Positions 6,514 through 13,239 of a stretch of DNA of 15,430 nucleotides are shown here, in pieces (the stretch's first letter is position 1; each line of letters starts with the position of its first letter). This DNA is from Thermoanaerobaculales bacterium (GTDB lineage Bacteria; Acidobacteriota; Thermoanaerobaculia; Thermoanaerobaculales; Sulfomarinibacteraceae). The stretch is from contig JALOKS010000022.1 of the NCBI GenBank assembly GCA_025456385.1, positions 1 through 15,430 on the forward strand, read 5' to 3'. Below the pieces are notes generated by a model. It was not told where the DNA came from and made no database searches. It saw only the letters and a list, made by a program, of their open reading frames with translations. The position numbers were made by a program, and so were the translations under genes.

Positions 6514-6860
6514 GAATCGAGATGCTGAAGTCGAAGATCCACCGCGCCACCGTCACCGGCGCAGAGCTCAACTACACCGGCTCGGTCGCGATCGACCCCG
6601 CGCTCGCTGCGGCCGTCGGCCTCTCCGAGTTCGAGAAGGTCGACGTCCTCGACATCGACAACGGCGCCCGCCTCAGCACCTACGTGATCCTCGGCGGGCC
6701 CGGCGAGGTCTGCCTCAACGGCGCGGCCGCGCGCCTGGTGCAGAAGGGCGACCGGGTGATCATCGTCGCCTACGCCCAGCTCGAGGCCGCCGAGGTCGAG
6801 GGCTTCCGCCCGCAGATCGTGGTCGTCGACGAGCACAACCGGGTCGTCGAGCGGCTCTGA
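6510..6860 (+). CDS. panD: Aspartate 1-decarboxylase precursor
   Basis: PanD decarboxylates L-aspartate to beta-alanine, the second substrate of PanC. It is made as a proenzyme that cleaves itself at a Gly-Ser bond to form a pyruvoyl cofactor. With the GTG start at 6510 the 116-aa protein reads MRIEMLKSKIHRATVT and the cleavage site YTGS falls at Gly24-Ser25, the same numbering as E. coli PanD, which supports GTG over the ATG at 6522. Other family motifs are the catalytic Lys9 and His11 region, RLSTYVI, the LNGAAARL segment and GDRVIIVAY. The protein ends slightly earlier than E. coli PanD. GTG overlaps the coaX stop (GTGA). It is the last clearly coupled gene of the operon. Confidence 0.96.
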   Translation: MRIEMLKSKIHRATVTGAELNYTGSVAIDPALAAAVGLSEFEKVDVLDIDNGARLSTYVILGGPGEVCLNGAAARLVQKGDRVIIVAYAQLEAAEVEGFRPQIVVVDEHNRVVERL

Positions 6861-6934
6861 GAACCGCACCGCTCCCGTCGGCCCGGGAAGTTTCCGGATG
6901 GTGGGCGGGGTTGGCCGAAGCGCGAGGTGTGACC

Positions 6935-7171
6935 ATGACCGAGGCCAAGATCGCCGGCACCAAACCCATTGTCCTCAAGCTCGAGCCCGGCACCTACTGG
7001 TGGTGCGCCTGCGGGCGCTCCGCGTCGCAGCCCTTCTGTGACGGCTCGCACGCCGGCACCGGCCTCGGGCCGGTGGAGGTCGCCCTCGAGGCGCCGCGCA
7101 CGGTGGCTCTCTGCGTATGCAAGCACACCGGCGGCGCGCCCTTCTGCGACGGCAGCCACGCCAGGCTCTGA
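6935..7171 (+). CDS. Small tandem CDGSH iron-sulphur protein
   Basis: The 78-aa protein is almost nothing but two CDGSH motifs, CACGRSASQPFCDGSH (about 25-40) and CVCKHTGGAPFCDGSH (about 60-75). Each matches C-x-C-x2-(S/T)-x3-P-x-C-D-G-S-H, in which three Cys and one His bind a redox-active, acid-labile [2Fe-2S] cluster. Short two-cluster proteins of this type are known in bacteria and archaea, mostly without assigned function. I chose ATG 6935 because GAGG at 6924-6927 lies 7 bases upstream; the longer TTG-started form from 6911 has no such site. It lies 74 bases after panD and could be read from the same transcript, but there is no overlap. The final stop is 13 bases from the convergent methyltransferase stop. 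Confidence 0.92.
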   Translation: MTEAKIAGTKPIVLKLEPGTYWWCACGRSASQPFCDGSHAGTGLGPVEVALEAPRTVALCVCKHTGGAPFCDGSHARL

Positions 7172-7184
7172 GCCAGCGGAGCTC

Positions 7185-7799
7185 TCAGCCCGCCACCTTC
7201 TCAGCGAGCAGGGCGTGGCTGCGGCGGAGGGCCGGCGCGGGCCGCTCGACGAGGCCGGTGGCGGCGACGAGCCCGCGGGTGCGCTCGAACTCGGCCAGTG
7301 AGACGTGGCCCATGGGCTCGAGGATGAGCAGCCGGCCGCCGGGTCGCAGGGCGTCACGGCAGGCGGCGAGGAAGCGCTGCGGGCGGCTCGCCTCGTGGAC
7401 GACGTGCGCGGCGAGCACCAGGGCGGCCTGCCCCTCGAGGTCGGTCAGGCCGGGCTCCTCCTGGGTGGCGAGCCGGGTCTCGATGCGGCCCGCGAGGCCG
7501 CGGCGCGCCGCCCGCCGGCGGAGGACGGCGAGCATCTTCTCCTGGAGGTCGACGCAGACCACGCGCCCACCATCGCCGACCATCCGCGCCAGCGGCAGGC
7601 TGAAGTAGCCCATGGCGGCGCCGAGGTCGACCACCGTCGTGCCCGGGCTCACCAGCGGCGCGAGGATCCTCTCCGGGCTCTCGGCGAGCCGGCGCAGCGG
7701 GCTCAGCAGCAGGTAGCCGATCCACACCGGGCACACGTGACGCTGCCGCGCAGGTTCCTCGGCGGCGGCCGGGTCGGCAGGCTCGGGGGCTCGGGTCAT
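7185..7799 (-). CDS. Class I SAM-dependent methyltransferase, substrate unknown
   Basis: The 204-aa protein has a Rossmann-type methyltransferase core: motif I TVVDLGAAMGYFS (55-67), the acidic end of strand 2 in VVCVDLQEKML (80-90), HVVHEA (132-137) at the motif IV position and PGGRLLILEP (153-162) near motif VI. An N-terminal segment CPVWIGYLLLSPLRRL (23-38) precedes the core and looks like a conserved lead-in of one methyltransferase subfamily. Nothing shows the substrate. ATG at 7797-7799 is backed by GGAGG at 7806-7810, six bases upstream, and its first base overlaps the stop of the AlkB-like gene (TGATG), so the two are probably co-translated. Longer starts in this frame would run deep into the AlkB-like gene and are rejected. 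Confidence 0.85.
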   Translation of the reverse strand: MTRAPEPADPAAAEEPARQRHVCPVWIGYLLLSPLRRLAESPERILAPLVSPGTTVVDLGAAMGYFSLPLARMVGDGGRVVCVDLQEKMLAVLRRRAARRGLAGRIETRLATQEEPGLTDLEGQAALVLAAHVVHEASRPQRFLAACRDALRPGGRLLILEPMGHVSLAEFERTRGLVAATGLVERPAPALRRSHALLAEKVAG

Positions 7800-8902
7800 C
7801 ACGGTCCTCCATCCTCGGCTGCAACCGGAGCCGCGGCCGGCTCCGCCGCGCGCCAGACCGCCGCGCGGGGGTCCATGGTCCGCCGCCACAGCGGCGGCAC
7901 CAGGGCGAGCAGGCACATCGCGGCGTAGCCGGCGGGCAGCTGGGGGCTTTCCGGCAGGTGGCGCAGGAGCCAGTAGGGGCGGGCGGCGGCGACGTGGTGG
8001 TCGGCGTGGCGCTGGAGGTTGAAGAGGTACCAGTTGGTGAGGCGGTGGGCGGCGTTCCACGAGTGCTGCGGGCCGACGCGCTCGCAGCGCCCGTTGGCCA
8101 GGACCCGCCGTTCGAGGCCGTAGTGCTCGACGTAGTTGATGATCTCGAGCAGCAGCACCGCGACCGTCGCCTGGCCGAGGAAGAAGGCGGCTCCCGGGGC
8201 GCCGCCGAGCGCCCAGGCGCCGGTGAGCGCGGCCGCGACCAGCAGCGGGTGGCGCAGGCGGCGGTCGCCGAGGCCGAGCGGCCCGCGTCCGGCCTCCTGC
8301 ACCCGCCCGCGCTCGATCCGCCAGGCGCTGGCCAGGCTGCCGAGCAGGGTGCGCGGCAGAAACTCTGGGAGGGTCTCACCGAGCCGCGCCGTGGCGGGGT
8401 CGGCGGTCGTCGCCACGTGCCGGTGGTGGCCCCGCAGGTGCTCGATGCAGAAGTGGGGGTAGCAGACGCTGGTCATCAGAAGCTCGGCGAGCGCCCGCTC
8501 GAGGCGTCCGCGGCGGTGCATCAGCTCGTGGGCGACAGTGATGGCGCCGGCGCCGGAGGAGATCCCGAGCGAGAGCACCAGGCCCGCGAGCTCGAGGCCG
8601 CTGAAGGGGCGGTGCGCGACGGCCCAGGCTCCCCAGCCCAGCAGCCCGAGCTGCAGCGGCAGCCAGAGCCAGAGGAAGAGGTCATGGGCGGTGCGTCGCG
8701 GCGGCGGGCCCGCCGGCCCGAGGTCCGGGTTCGCCGTGTTCAGGCCGAGGACGGAATCGAGGACGGGCGTGATGATGAAGACGAGGACCACGGTCGACCA
8801 GGACCACGGGCCACCGCGGGCGAGGCCGATGGCGCTGGCGAGCGGGATCAGGTACGCGGCGAGGAAGGGCAGGGCGGAGGGAGGTGGCGCCGAGGGGTGC
8901 AC
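7799..8902 (-). CDS. alkB: AlkB-type membrane di-iron alkane/fatty-acyl monooxygenase
   Basis: The protein is an integral membrane protein with about six hydrophobic segments and all histidine boxes of the AlkB family. Counted from the GTG start at 8902 these are HELMH (125-129), EHLRGHH (154-160), the NYVEHYGL box (256-263) and LQRHADHH (296-303). AlkB enzymes hydroxylate the terminal carbon of alkanes at a di-iron site, using electrons from rubredoxin. No rubredoxin or reductase gene lies in the window, and none is fused. The start is uncertain: the frame is open to GTG at 9034, but the extra 44 residues are Arg/Pro/Ala-rich and overlap the AT-rich promoter-like island. I therefore prefer GTG 8902 (367 aa), although no clear ribosome site precedes it. 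The substrate could be an alkane, fatty acid or another hydrophobic chain. Confidence 0.87.
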   Translation of the reverse strand: MHPSAPPPSALPFLAAYLIPLASAIGLARGGPWSWSTVVLVFIITPVLDSVLGLNTANPDLGPAGPPPRRTAHDLFLWLWLPLQLGLLGWGAWAVAHRPFSGLELAGLVLSLGISSGAGAITVAHELMHRRGRLERALAELLMTSVCYPHFCIEHLRGHHRHVATTADPATARLGETLPEFLPRTLLGSLASAWRIERGRVQEAGRGPLGLGDRRLRHPLLVAAALTGAWALGGAPGAAFFLGQATVAVLLLEIINYVEHYGLERRVLANGRCERVGPQHSWNAAHRLTNWYLFNLQRHADHHVAAARPYWLLRHLPESPQLPAGYAAMCLLALVPPLWRRTMDPRAAVWRAAEPAAAPVAAEDGGP

Positions 8903-9025
8903 GCGGCAAGTGTACGTGAGCCGACGGTGGCGTTCGTCGCGCGGCGGGTGCGGCGCCGCCGGTCGCGGCTGCGCAGCCCGGAGCAGAGCGGCGGCCCGGG
9001 TCGAGTGAGATTCTCTCGTTTGCGC

Positions 9026-9068
9026 ATGTATCACATAATATAACTACTTCGGCATATAGGTGTAGACT
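9026..9068. promoter_or_regulatory. AT-rich island between divergent genes, likely promoter region
   Basis: This short stretch is strikingly AT-rich against its surroundings and lies between the divergent AlkB-like and cytochrome genes. On the minus strand it offers TATATT (9042-9037) and TATTAT (9040-9035) as -10 candidates. On the plus strand it offers TATAAC (9039-9044), TATAGG (9055-9060) and TAGACT (9063-9068). I found no -35 hexamer at good spacing for either direction, so exact promoters are not assigned. A regulator-dependent promoter would fit this. The other part of the spacer (8903-9140) holds only the cytochrome ribosome site. Confidence 0.4.
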
Positions 9069-9140
9069 CCCCTCCGATGAAGGCTGCGTCCCGAGCGGTC
9101 ACTGCCGTCGCAGGCGCCGCCGGGAACCGGGGAGGCCGCC

Positions 9141-11708
9141 ATGAAGCGTCGTCCGTCGTTCGCGCCCATCCGAGTCACGGTTCTCGCTGCGGCGCTGCTC
9201 GCGGCCCTGCCGGCCGCCGCCCAGCATCCGGCGATCAACCTCCTCGACGCCAACGGAGACCTCATCGATCCGGTCAACGGGGAGAACGCGGCGGCGCCGT
9301 TCTCCACCCGCCAGACCTGCGGCATGTGCCACGACTACGACGTGATCACCCAGGGCTACCACTTCCAAATGGGCTGGGACACCGTCGCCGACGACTTCGG
9401 CGCCGCCGCGGGGCGGCCCTGGAGCCTGTCCAACGGCTTCCTCGGCCGTTGGTACCCCTTCGCCTTCCGCCAGCTCGCCAAGAAAGTGAACACCCACCCC
9501 GACCAGATCGACCTCACGGTCTACGACTTCGTCGGCTTCTCCTCGCCGGCGCGCGGCGAGCCGCCCTGCGGCGCCTGCCACCCGGGGGGCGGCGGCCTCG
9601 AGTTCGACCGCGACGGCAACCGCTACGACGAGCGCCTTGCGGCCGAGCCCGAGCTCGGGGACAGCCTCGACGGCGACTACCACCGCAGCCGCTGGGACGC
9701 GAGCGGCGTGGTCGAGGCCGACTGCCTGATCTGCCACCTCGCGGGCTACGACTTCGGGGCGCGGGTCGATCAGCTGACGAGCGGCAACTACCGCTGGGCG
9801 GTGGTGGCGGGCTCGCGGCTCGGCACCGTCGACGGCGCGGTGCGCCGCGACCAGCAGCCGACCGTGACCTACGAGACGCGGCGCTTCAACGCCGACGGCA
9901 CGATCACGCTCGACATGTCATGGCCGCCGCCGGATGACAACTGCATGTACTGCCACGGCCGCTCGGACGTCAAGAAGCGCGGCTTCTCGTGGAACGACTT
10001 CTTCAACCCGGACATCCACAATCAGCAGCGCATCAGCTGCACCGCCTGCCATCCGGCGGGCCTCGACCACCAGATCGCCAAGGGCGACGAGCCCGCCTTC
10101 ACCGTCGCACCCGAGCTCGACGGCAGCAACCGGAGCTGCGCCGAGTGCCACATGAGCGGCTACCTCGGGGCGCCGGTGCCCGACCACTCGCGGGTGCGGC
10201 CGGGCCACATCCAGACGATCCGCTGCGAGAGCTGCCACATCCCGCAGCTCAACCGGGCCGCCGCCAACGGCCACGAGGCGACGACCGGCCGCCTCGAGTT
10301 CCACACCCGGCCCCGGGAAGCGGCCCAGCCGGGGGACGAGGGCCTGTGGTTCCCGGACTACGAGCGCCGGAGCGACGGGATGATCTACCCCGTGAACCGG
10401 TTCCTCGCGGTCTACTGGGGCAACCGCGACGCCGACGGGCTCATCCACCCGTTGTTCCTGCGCGAGCACGAAGCGGGCTGGCGGGCCTTCTCGGACCAGG
10501 TCGTCGACGACGACGAGGACGGACATCCGGAGGTCAACCGCCCCGAGGAGATCCTCGCCGGACTGCGGGCCTTCGCCTCGACCCTCGAGGGCAACCAGCG
10601 TTTCCGGCAGGTCCGCCCGGTGTTCATCACGTCGGAGACCGCGTACGAGCTGGCGGACGACGGCGCCCTGGTCGAGAGCCCCCTCGCGGGCACACCCATG
10701 GAGGGCGCCTCCGAGGTCAGGTTCTCGATCAACCACAACACCGCGCCGACCCGCATGACGCTCGGCATCAACGGCTGCGCCGACTGCCACGTCAGCGAGG
10801 CCCACTTCTTCAAGGGCCAGCAGATGGTCGACCTGCACGGGCCCGACGGAGCGCCGGTGACGGTCTCCAACGGGCTCTTCTTCGGCTGCAGGCCCTTCGC
10901 CTTCACCATCAACTCGCTGCACCAGCAGATCGTCAGCCCCTACATCGGCCCGGTGATCATCCTCGTGGTGTTCCTGATCGTCGTCCACTACCACAGCTAC
11001 GGCCCCAAGCGCATCACCTTCGACCCCTACTCGCACGAGATCGAGCGCTTCAACCTCGCCGAGCGCGGGGTCCACCTCTTCCGCCTGATCGCCTTCGTCA
11101 TCCTGGGCATCACAGGGCTGATCCTCGCCTTCAACCTCCACCTCTGGCAGGACCTGCTCTTCGGCTCCGCCGCCAACCTCCACAACTTCCACGTCTGGGC
11201 GGGGGTGGTGTTCATCGTCACCACCGTGTTCGGCGCCCTGCTGTGGTTCCGCGACGCCGCCTTCGAGGCCTACGACAGGGAGTGGGTGCGCAAGATGGGC
11301 GGCTACCTCGGCCACCGGGGCGAGGTGCCGGCCGGCCGCTTCAACGCCGGCCAGAAGATGTTCTACTGGTACTCGGCGATCTTCGGCGTCGTCATGTCGA
11401 TCACCGGCGTCATGCTGATCTTCAAGGGCTCGTTCTCGCTGGCGACGGTGTGCATCACCTCGACCTTCCACAACCTGGTGGGCTTCTTCCTGATCGCGGG
11501 TGTGCTCGCGCACGCCTACCTCGGGACCGTCGCCAACCCAGGCACGTGGCGGGTGCTGGTCGACGGCTCGGTGACCCGCGAGTGGGCCGAGCACCACCAC
11601 CCCAACTGGTACCGCGCCCTGCTCGCCGAGGAGAAGGTCGCGAAGCACGAGCAGGAGCGGGCCGCCGACCACGACCGCGAGCAGGGCGCGGGCCCGAAGG
11701 AGGCCTGA
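9141..11708 (+). CDS. Eight-haem cytochrome c / cytochrome b fusion, CbcL-like quinol dehydrogenase
   Basis: This 855-aa protein probably oxidises menaquinol or ubiquinol in the inner membrane and passes electrons to a periplasmic multihaem domain. It has a signal peptide (1-28, ending AAAQ) and eight CxxCH haem c sites at residues 60, 143, 195, 268, 300, 333, 362 and 546. Four to five membrane helices follow (about 602-617, 645-664, 685-702, 742-760, 778-796). The membrane part resembles the di-haem cytochrome b subunit of formate dehydrogenase (FdnI/HydC type), with candidate haem b ligands His645, His681/684, His777 and His791, the RFNAGQKMFYW segment (733-743) and a C-terminal PNWY (821-824). 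This domain order is that of Geobacter CbcL, an inner-membrane cytochrome for low-potential extracellular electron transfer, reported with nine haems c. Ribosome site GGGGAGG at 9129-9135. No outer-membrane porin-cytochrome genes are in view, so the acceptor is unknown. Confidence 0.85.
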   Translation: MKRRPSFAPIRVTVLAAALLAALPAAAQHPAINLLDANGDLIDPVNGENAAAPFSTRQTCGMCHDYDVITQGYHFQMGWDTVADDFGAAAGRPWSLSNGFLGRWYPFAFRQLAKKVNTHPDQIDLTVYDFVGFSSPARGEPPCGACHPGGGGLEFDRDGNRYDERLAAEPELGDSLDGDYHRSRWDASGVVEADCLICHLAGYDFGARVDQLTSGNYRWAVVAGSRLGTVDGAVRRDQQPTVTYETRRFNADGTITLDMSWPPPDDNCMYCHGRSDVKKRGFSWNDFFNPDIHNQQRISCTACHPAGLDHQIAKGDEPAFTVAPELDGSNRSCAECHMSGYLGAPVPDHSRVRPGHIQTIRCESCHIPQLNRAAANGHEATTGRLEFHTRPREAAQPGDEGLWFPDYERRSDGMIYPVNRFLAVYWGNRDADGLIHPLFLREHEAGWRAFSDQVVDDDEDGHPEVNRPEEILAGLRAFASTLEGNQRFRQVRPVFITSETAYELADDGALVESPLAGTPMEGASEVRFSINHNTAPTRMTLGINGCADCHVSEAHFFKGQQMVDLHGPDGAPVTVSNGLFFGCRPFAFTINSLHQQIVSPYIGPVIILVVFLIVVHYHSYGPKRITFDPYSHEIERFNLAERGVHLFRLIAFVILGITGLILAFNLHLWQDLLFGSAANLHNFHVWAGVVFIVTTVFGALLWFRDAAFEAYDREWVRKMGGYLGHRGEVPAGRFNAGQKMFYWYSAIFGVVMSITGVMLIFKGSFSLATVCITSTFHNLVGFFLIAGVLAHAYLGTVANPGTWRVLVDGSVTREWAEHHHPNWYRALLAEEKVAKHEQERAADHDREQGAGPKEA

Positions 11709-11712
11709 CCAG

Positions 11713-11735
11713 GAGCAGCGCCGCGCGCCGTGCTC
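11713..11735 (+). terminator. Weak GC-rich hairpin after the cytochrome gene
   Basis: GAGCA (11713-11717) pairs with TGCTC (11731-11735), and an inner GCGC (11718-11721) can pair with GCGC (11725-11728), leaving a small bulge. It begins 4 bases after the cytochrome stop. No U-tract follows, so it may act as a processing or pause element rather than a terminator, or be chance in GC-rich DNA. Confidence 0.25.
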
Positions 11736-11778
11736 GTTGATCGCGGTCCCGACCTGGGGTAGCGTGGGTCGGCAGGTG

Positions 11779-13221
11779 ATGATGGACCCCTCGCGGCCAG
11801 AGGCCGCCCAGCAGGAGCACGGAGCGGGCGCCGATCGCCGGGGCGAGCGCCCGACGGCCGCGGCCGCCGGCGAACGCTACGTTGACGAGCTGCGCCAGCT
11901 CGTCGAGCTCGTCGAGCGCGGCGACCTGCAGGCGCTCGACCACCTCCTCCCGGTCCTCCACGCCCACGACCTCGCCAAGCTCTTCGGCATCCTGCCGCGG
12001 GCGCGCTGGCCGGAGGTGATCGCGCGCCTCGACATCGGCCAGATCTCCGACCTCCTGGAGGAGCTCCCGGACCACCTGCGGGACGATCTCGCCGAGCACC
12101 TGGTCCACGAGCAGCTGCGCACCGCGATCGGCGAGATGGCCTCCGACGATGCCGCTGACGTCCTCGCCGACCTGCCGGCGGCGCTCGCGCGAGACCTCAT
12201 CGAGGCTCTGCCGCGCCAGGGCCGGCGCGAGGTCGAGGCCCTGCTCAAGTACCCCGAGGACACCGCCGGCGGTCTCATGCAGCTCGAGCTGCTGGCCGTG
12301 CCGGACACCCACACCGTGGCCGACGCCATCGAGATGGTGCGGGCCAAGCCCGAAGAGGTGAGCACCTTCCACTTCGTGTACGTGGTCGACGACCGGCAGC
12401 GCCTGGTCGGCGTCCTCAACCTCGGGGCCCTGCTGCTCGCTCCGCCGGAGCAGCCGATCGCCGAGCTGATGAAGCGCGACGTCCACACGGTCGGCCCCGA
12501 GGTCGACCAGGAGCACGTGGCCCGCCTCTTCCGCCGCTACGACCTCGTCGCGCTGCCGGTGGTCGACAGCCGCGGCCGCCTGCTCGGGCGCATCCTGCAC
12601 GACGACGTGGTCGACGTGCTCCAGGAGGAGGCCGACGAGGACATTCTGCGCATGGCGGGCGCGACGGTCTTCGAGCCCGAGCTCGTCTACACCGACCAGG
12701 TGCTCAAGATCGCCTCGGTCCGCCTGCCCTGGCTGCTCGCCACCCTCGTCGGGCTCACCGTGCCGGCCCTCCTCGTCGCGGCCTTCCAGGTCTCGTTCCC
12801 GGAGATGATGACCCTGGTGCCCTTCATCCCGGTCATCGGCGCCATGGGCGGCAACGTCGGCGGCCAGTCCTCGACCATCATCGTCCGCGGCTTCGCCACC
12901 GGCCGCGTCGACTTCGGCAACCTCGGACGCTTCCTGCTCAAGGAGGCGGTCGTCGGCCTGCTGATGGGCCTCTCCTGCGGCCTCGTGGTGGCGGTCGTGG
13001 CAACACTGTGGCGGGGCGACCCTCGGCTGTCGGTGACGGTTGCGGTGTCGATGCTCGTGGCGATGGTCACCGCGGCCATGCTCGGGGTGCTGGTGCCCTA
13101 CTTCTTCCGCCTGATCCGGATCGACCCGGCGATCGCCGCCGGCCCGCTCGTGACGACCATCAACGACACCACCGCCATCGGCATCTACTACCTGGCGGCG
13201 CTGGTGCTGGTGGGCCGCTGA
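11779..13221 (+). CDS. mgtE: MgtE-family magnesium channel/transporter
   Basis: MgtE is a dimeric inner-membrane Mg2+ channel gated by its cytosolic domains. From ATG 11779 the 480-aa protein has the family order. An N-terminal superhelical MgtE_N domain (about 35-160) ends in the conserved YPEDTAGGLM (158-167). Two CBS domains follow (about 170-290, including HFVYVVDDRQRLVGVLNL and LPVVDSRGRLLGRI), then five membrane helices from about residue 315. GAMGGNVGGQSST (354-366) and GPLVTTINDTTAIGIYY (455-471) are the pore signatures; the Asp in TINDTT is at the position of the pore Asp in characterised MgtE. The TTG-started form from 11737 is rejected because it lacks a ribosome site. AGGTG at 11774-11778 is the only one seen, suiting ATG 11779 or 11782. 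A weak promoter-like pair, TTGATC (11737-11742) and TAGCGT (11760-11765) with 17 bases between, would leave a very short leader. No M-box riboswitch fits in the 70-base spacer. Confidence 0.95.
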   Translation: MMDPSRPEAAQQEHGAGADRRGERPTAAAAGERYVDELRQLVELVERGDLQALDHLLPVLHAHDLAKLFGILPRARWPEVIARLDIGQISDLLEELPDHLRDDLAEHLVHEQLRTAIGEMASDDAADVLADLPAALARDLIEALPRQGRREVEALLKYPEDTAGGLMQLELLAVPDTHTVADAIEMVRAKPEEVSTFHFVYVVDDRQRLVGVLNLGALLLAPPEQPIAELMKRDVHTVGPEVDQEHVARLFRRYDLVALPVVDSRGRLLGRILHDDVVDVLQEEADEDILRMAGATVFEPELVYTDQVLKIASVRLPWLLATLVGLTVPALLVAAFQVSFPEMMTLVPFIPVIGAMGGNVGGQSSTIIVRGFATGRVDFGNLGRFLLKEAVVGLLMGLSCGLVVAVVATLWRGDPRLSVTVAVSMLVAMVTAAMLGVLVPYFFRLIRIDPAIAAGPLVTTINDTTAIGIYYLAALVLVGR

Positions 13222-13239
13222 GAGCCGGGCGCCGTGTCG

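Noticed and set aside
6883..6897. Inverted repeat CCGGGAAGTTTCCGG after panD
   Set aside because: Near-perfect palindrome that could be an operator, but there is only one copy, the RNA loop would be a single base, no U-tract follows, and no regulator gene is close. Too weak to list as a site.
9077..9140. Possible upstream ORF or riboswitch in the cytochrome leader
   Set aside because: ATG 9077 is out of frame with the cytochrome gene and its frame is a shadow; I could not match the leader to any riboswitch core I know.
9918..11672. 584-codon minus-strand frame opposite the cytochrome gene
   Set aside because: The opposite strand encodes eight CxxCH sites and membrane helices; this frame has only Val/Asp/Glu/Arg-rich repetitive sequence typical of antisense frames in GC-rich genes.
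11709..11778. M-box type magnesium riboswitch before mgtE
   Set aside because: Only 70 bases are available, less than half of an M-box, and no matching conserved core is visible.
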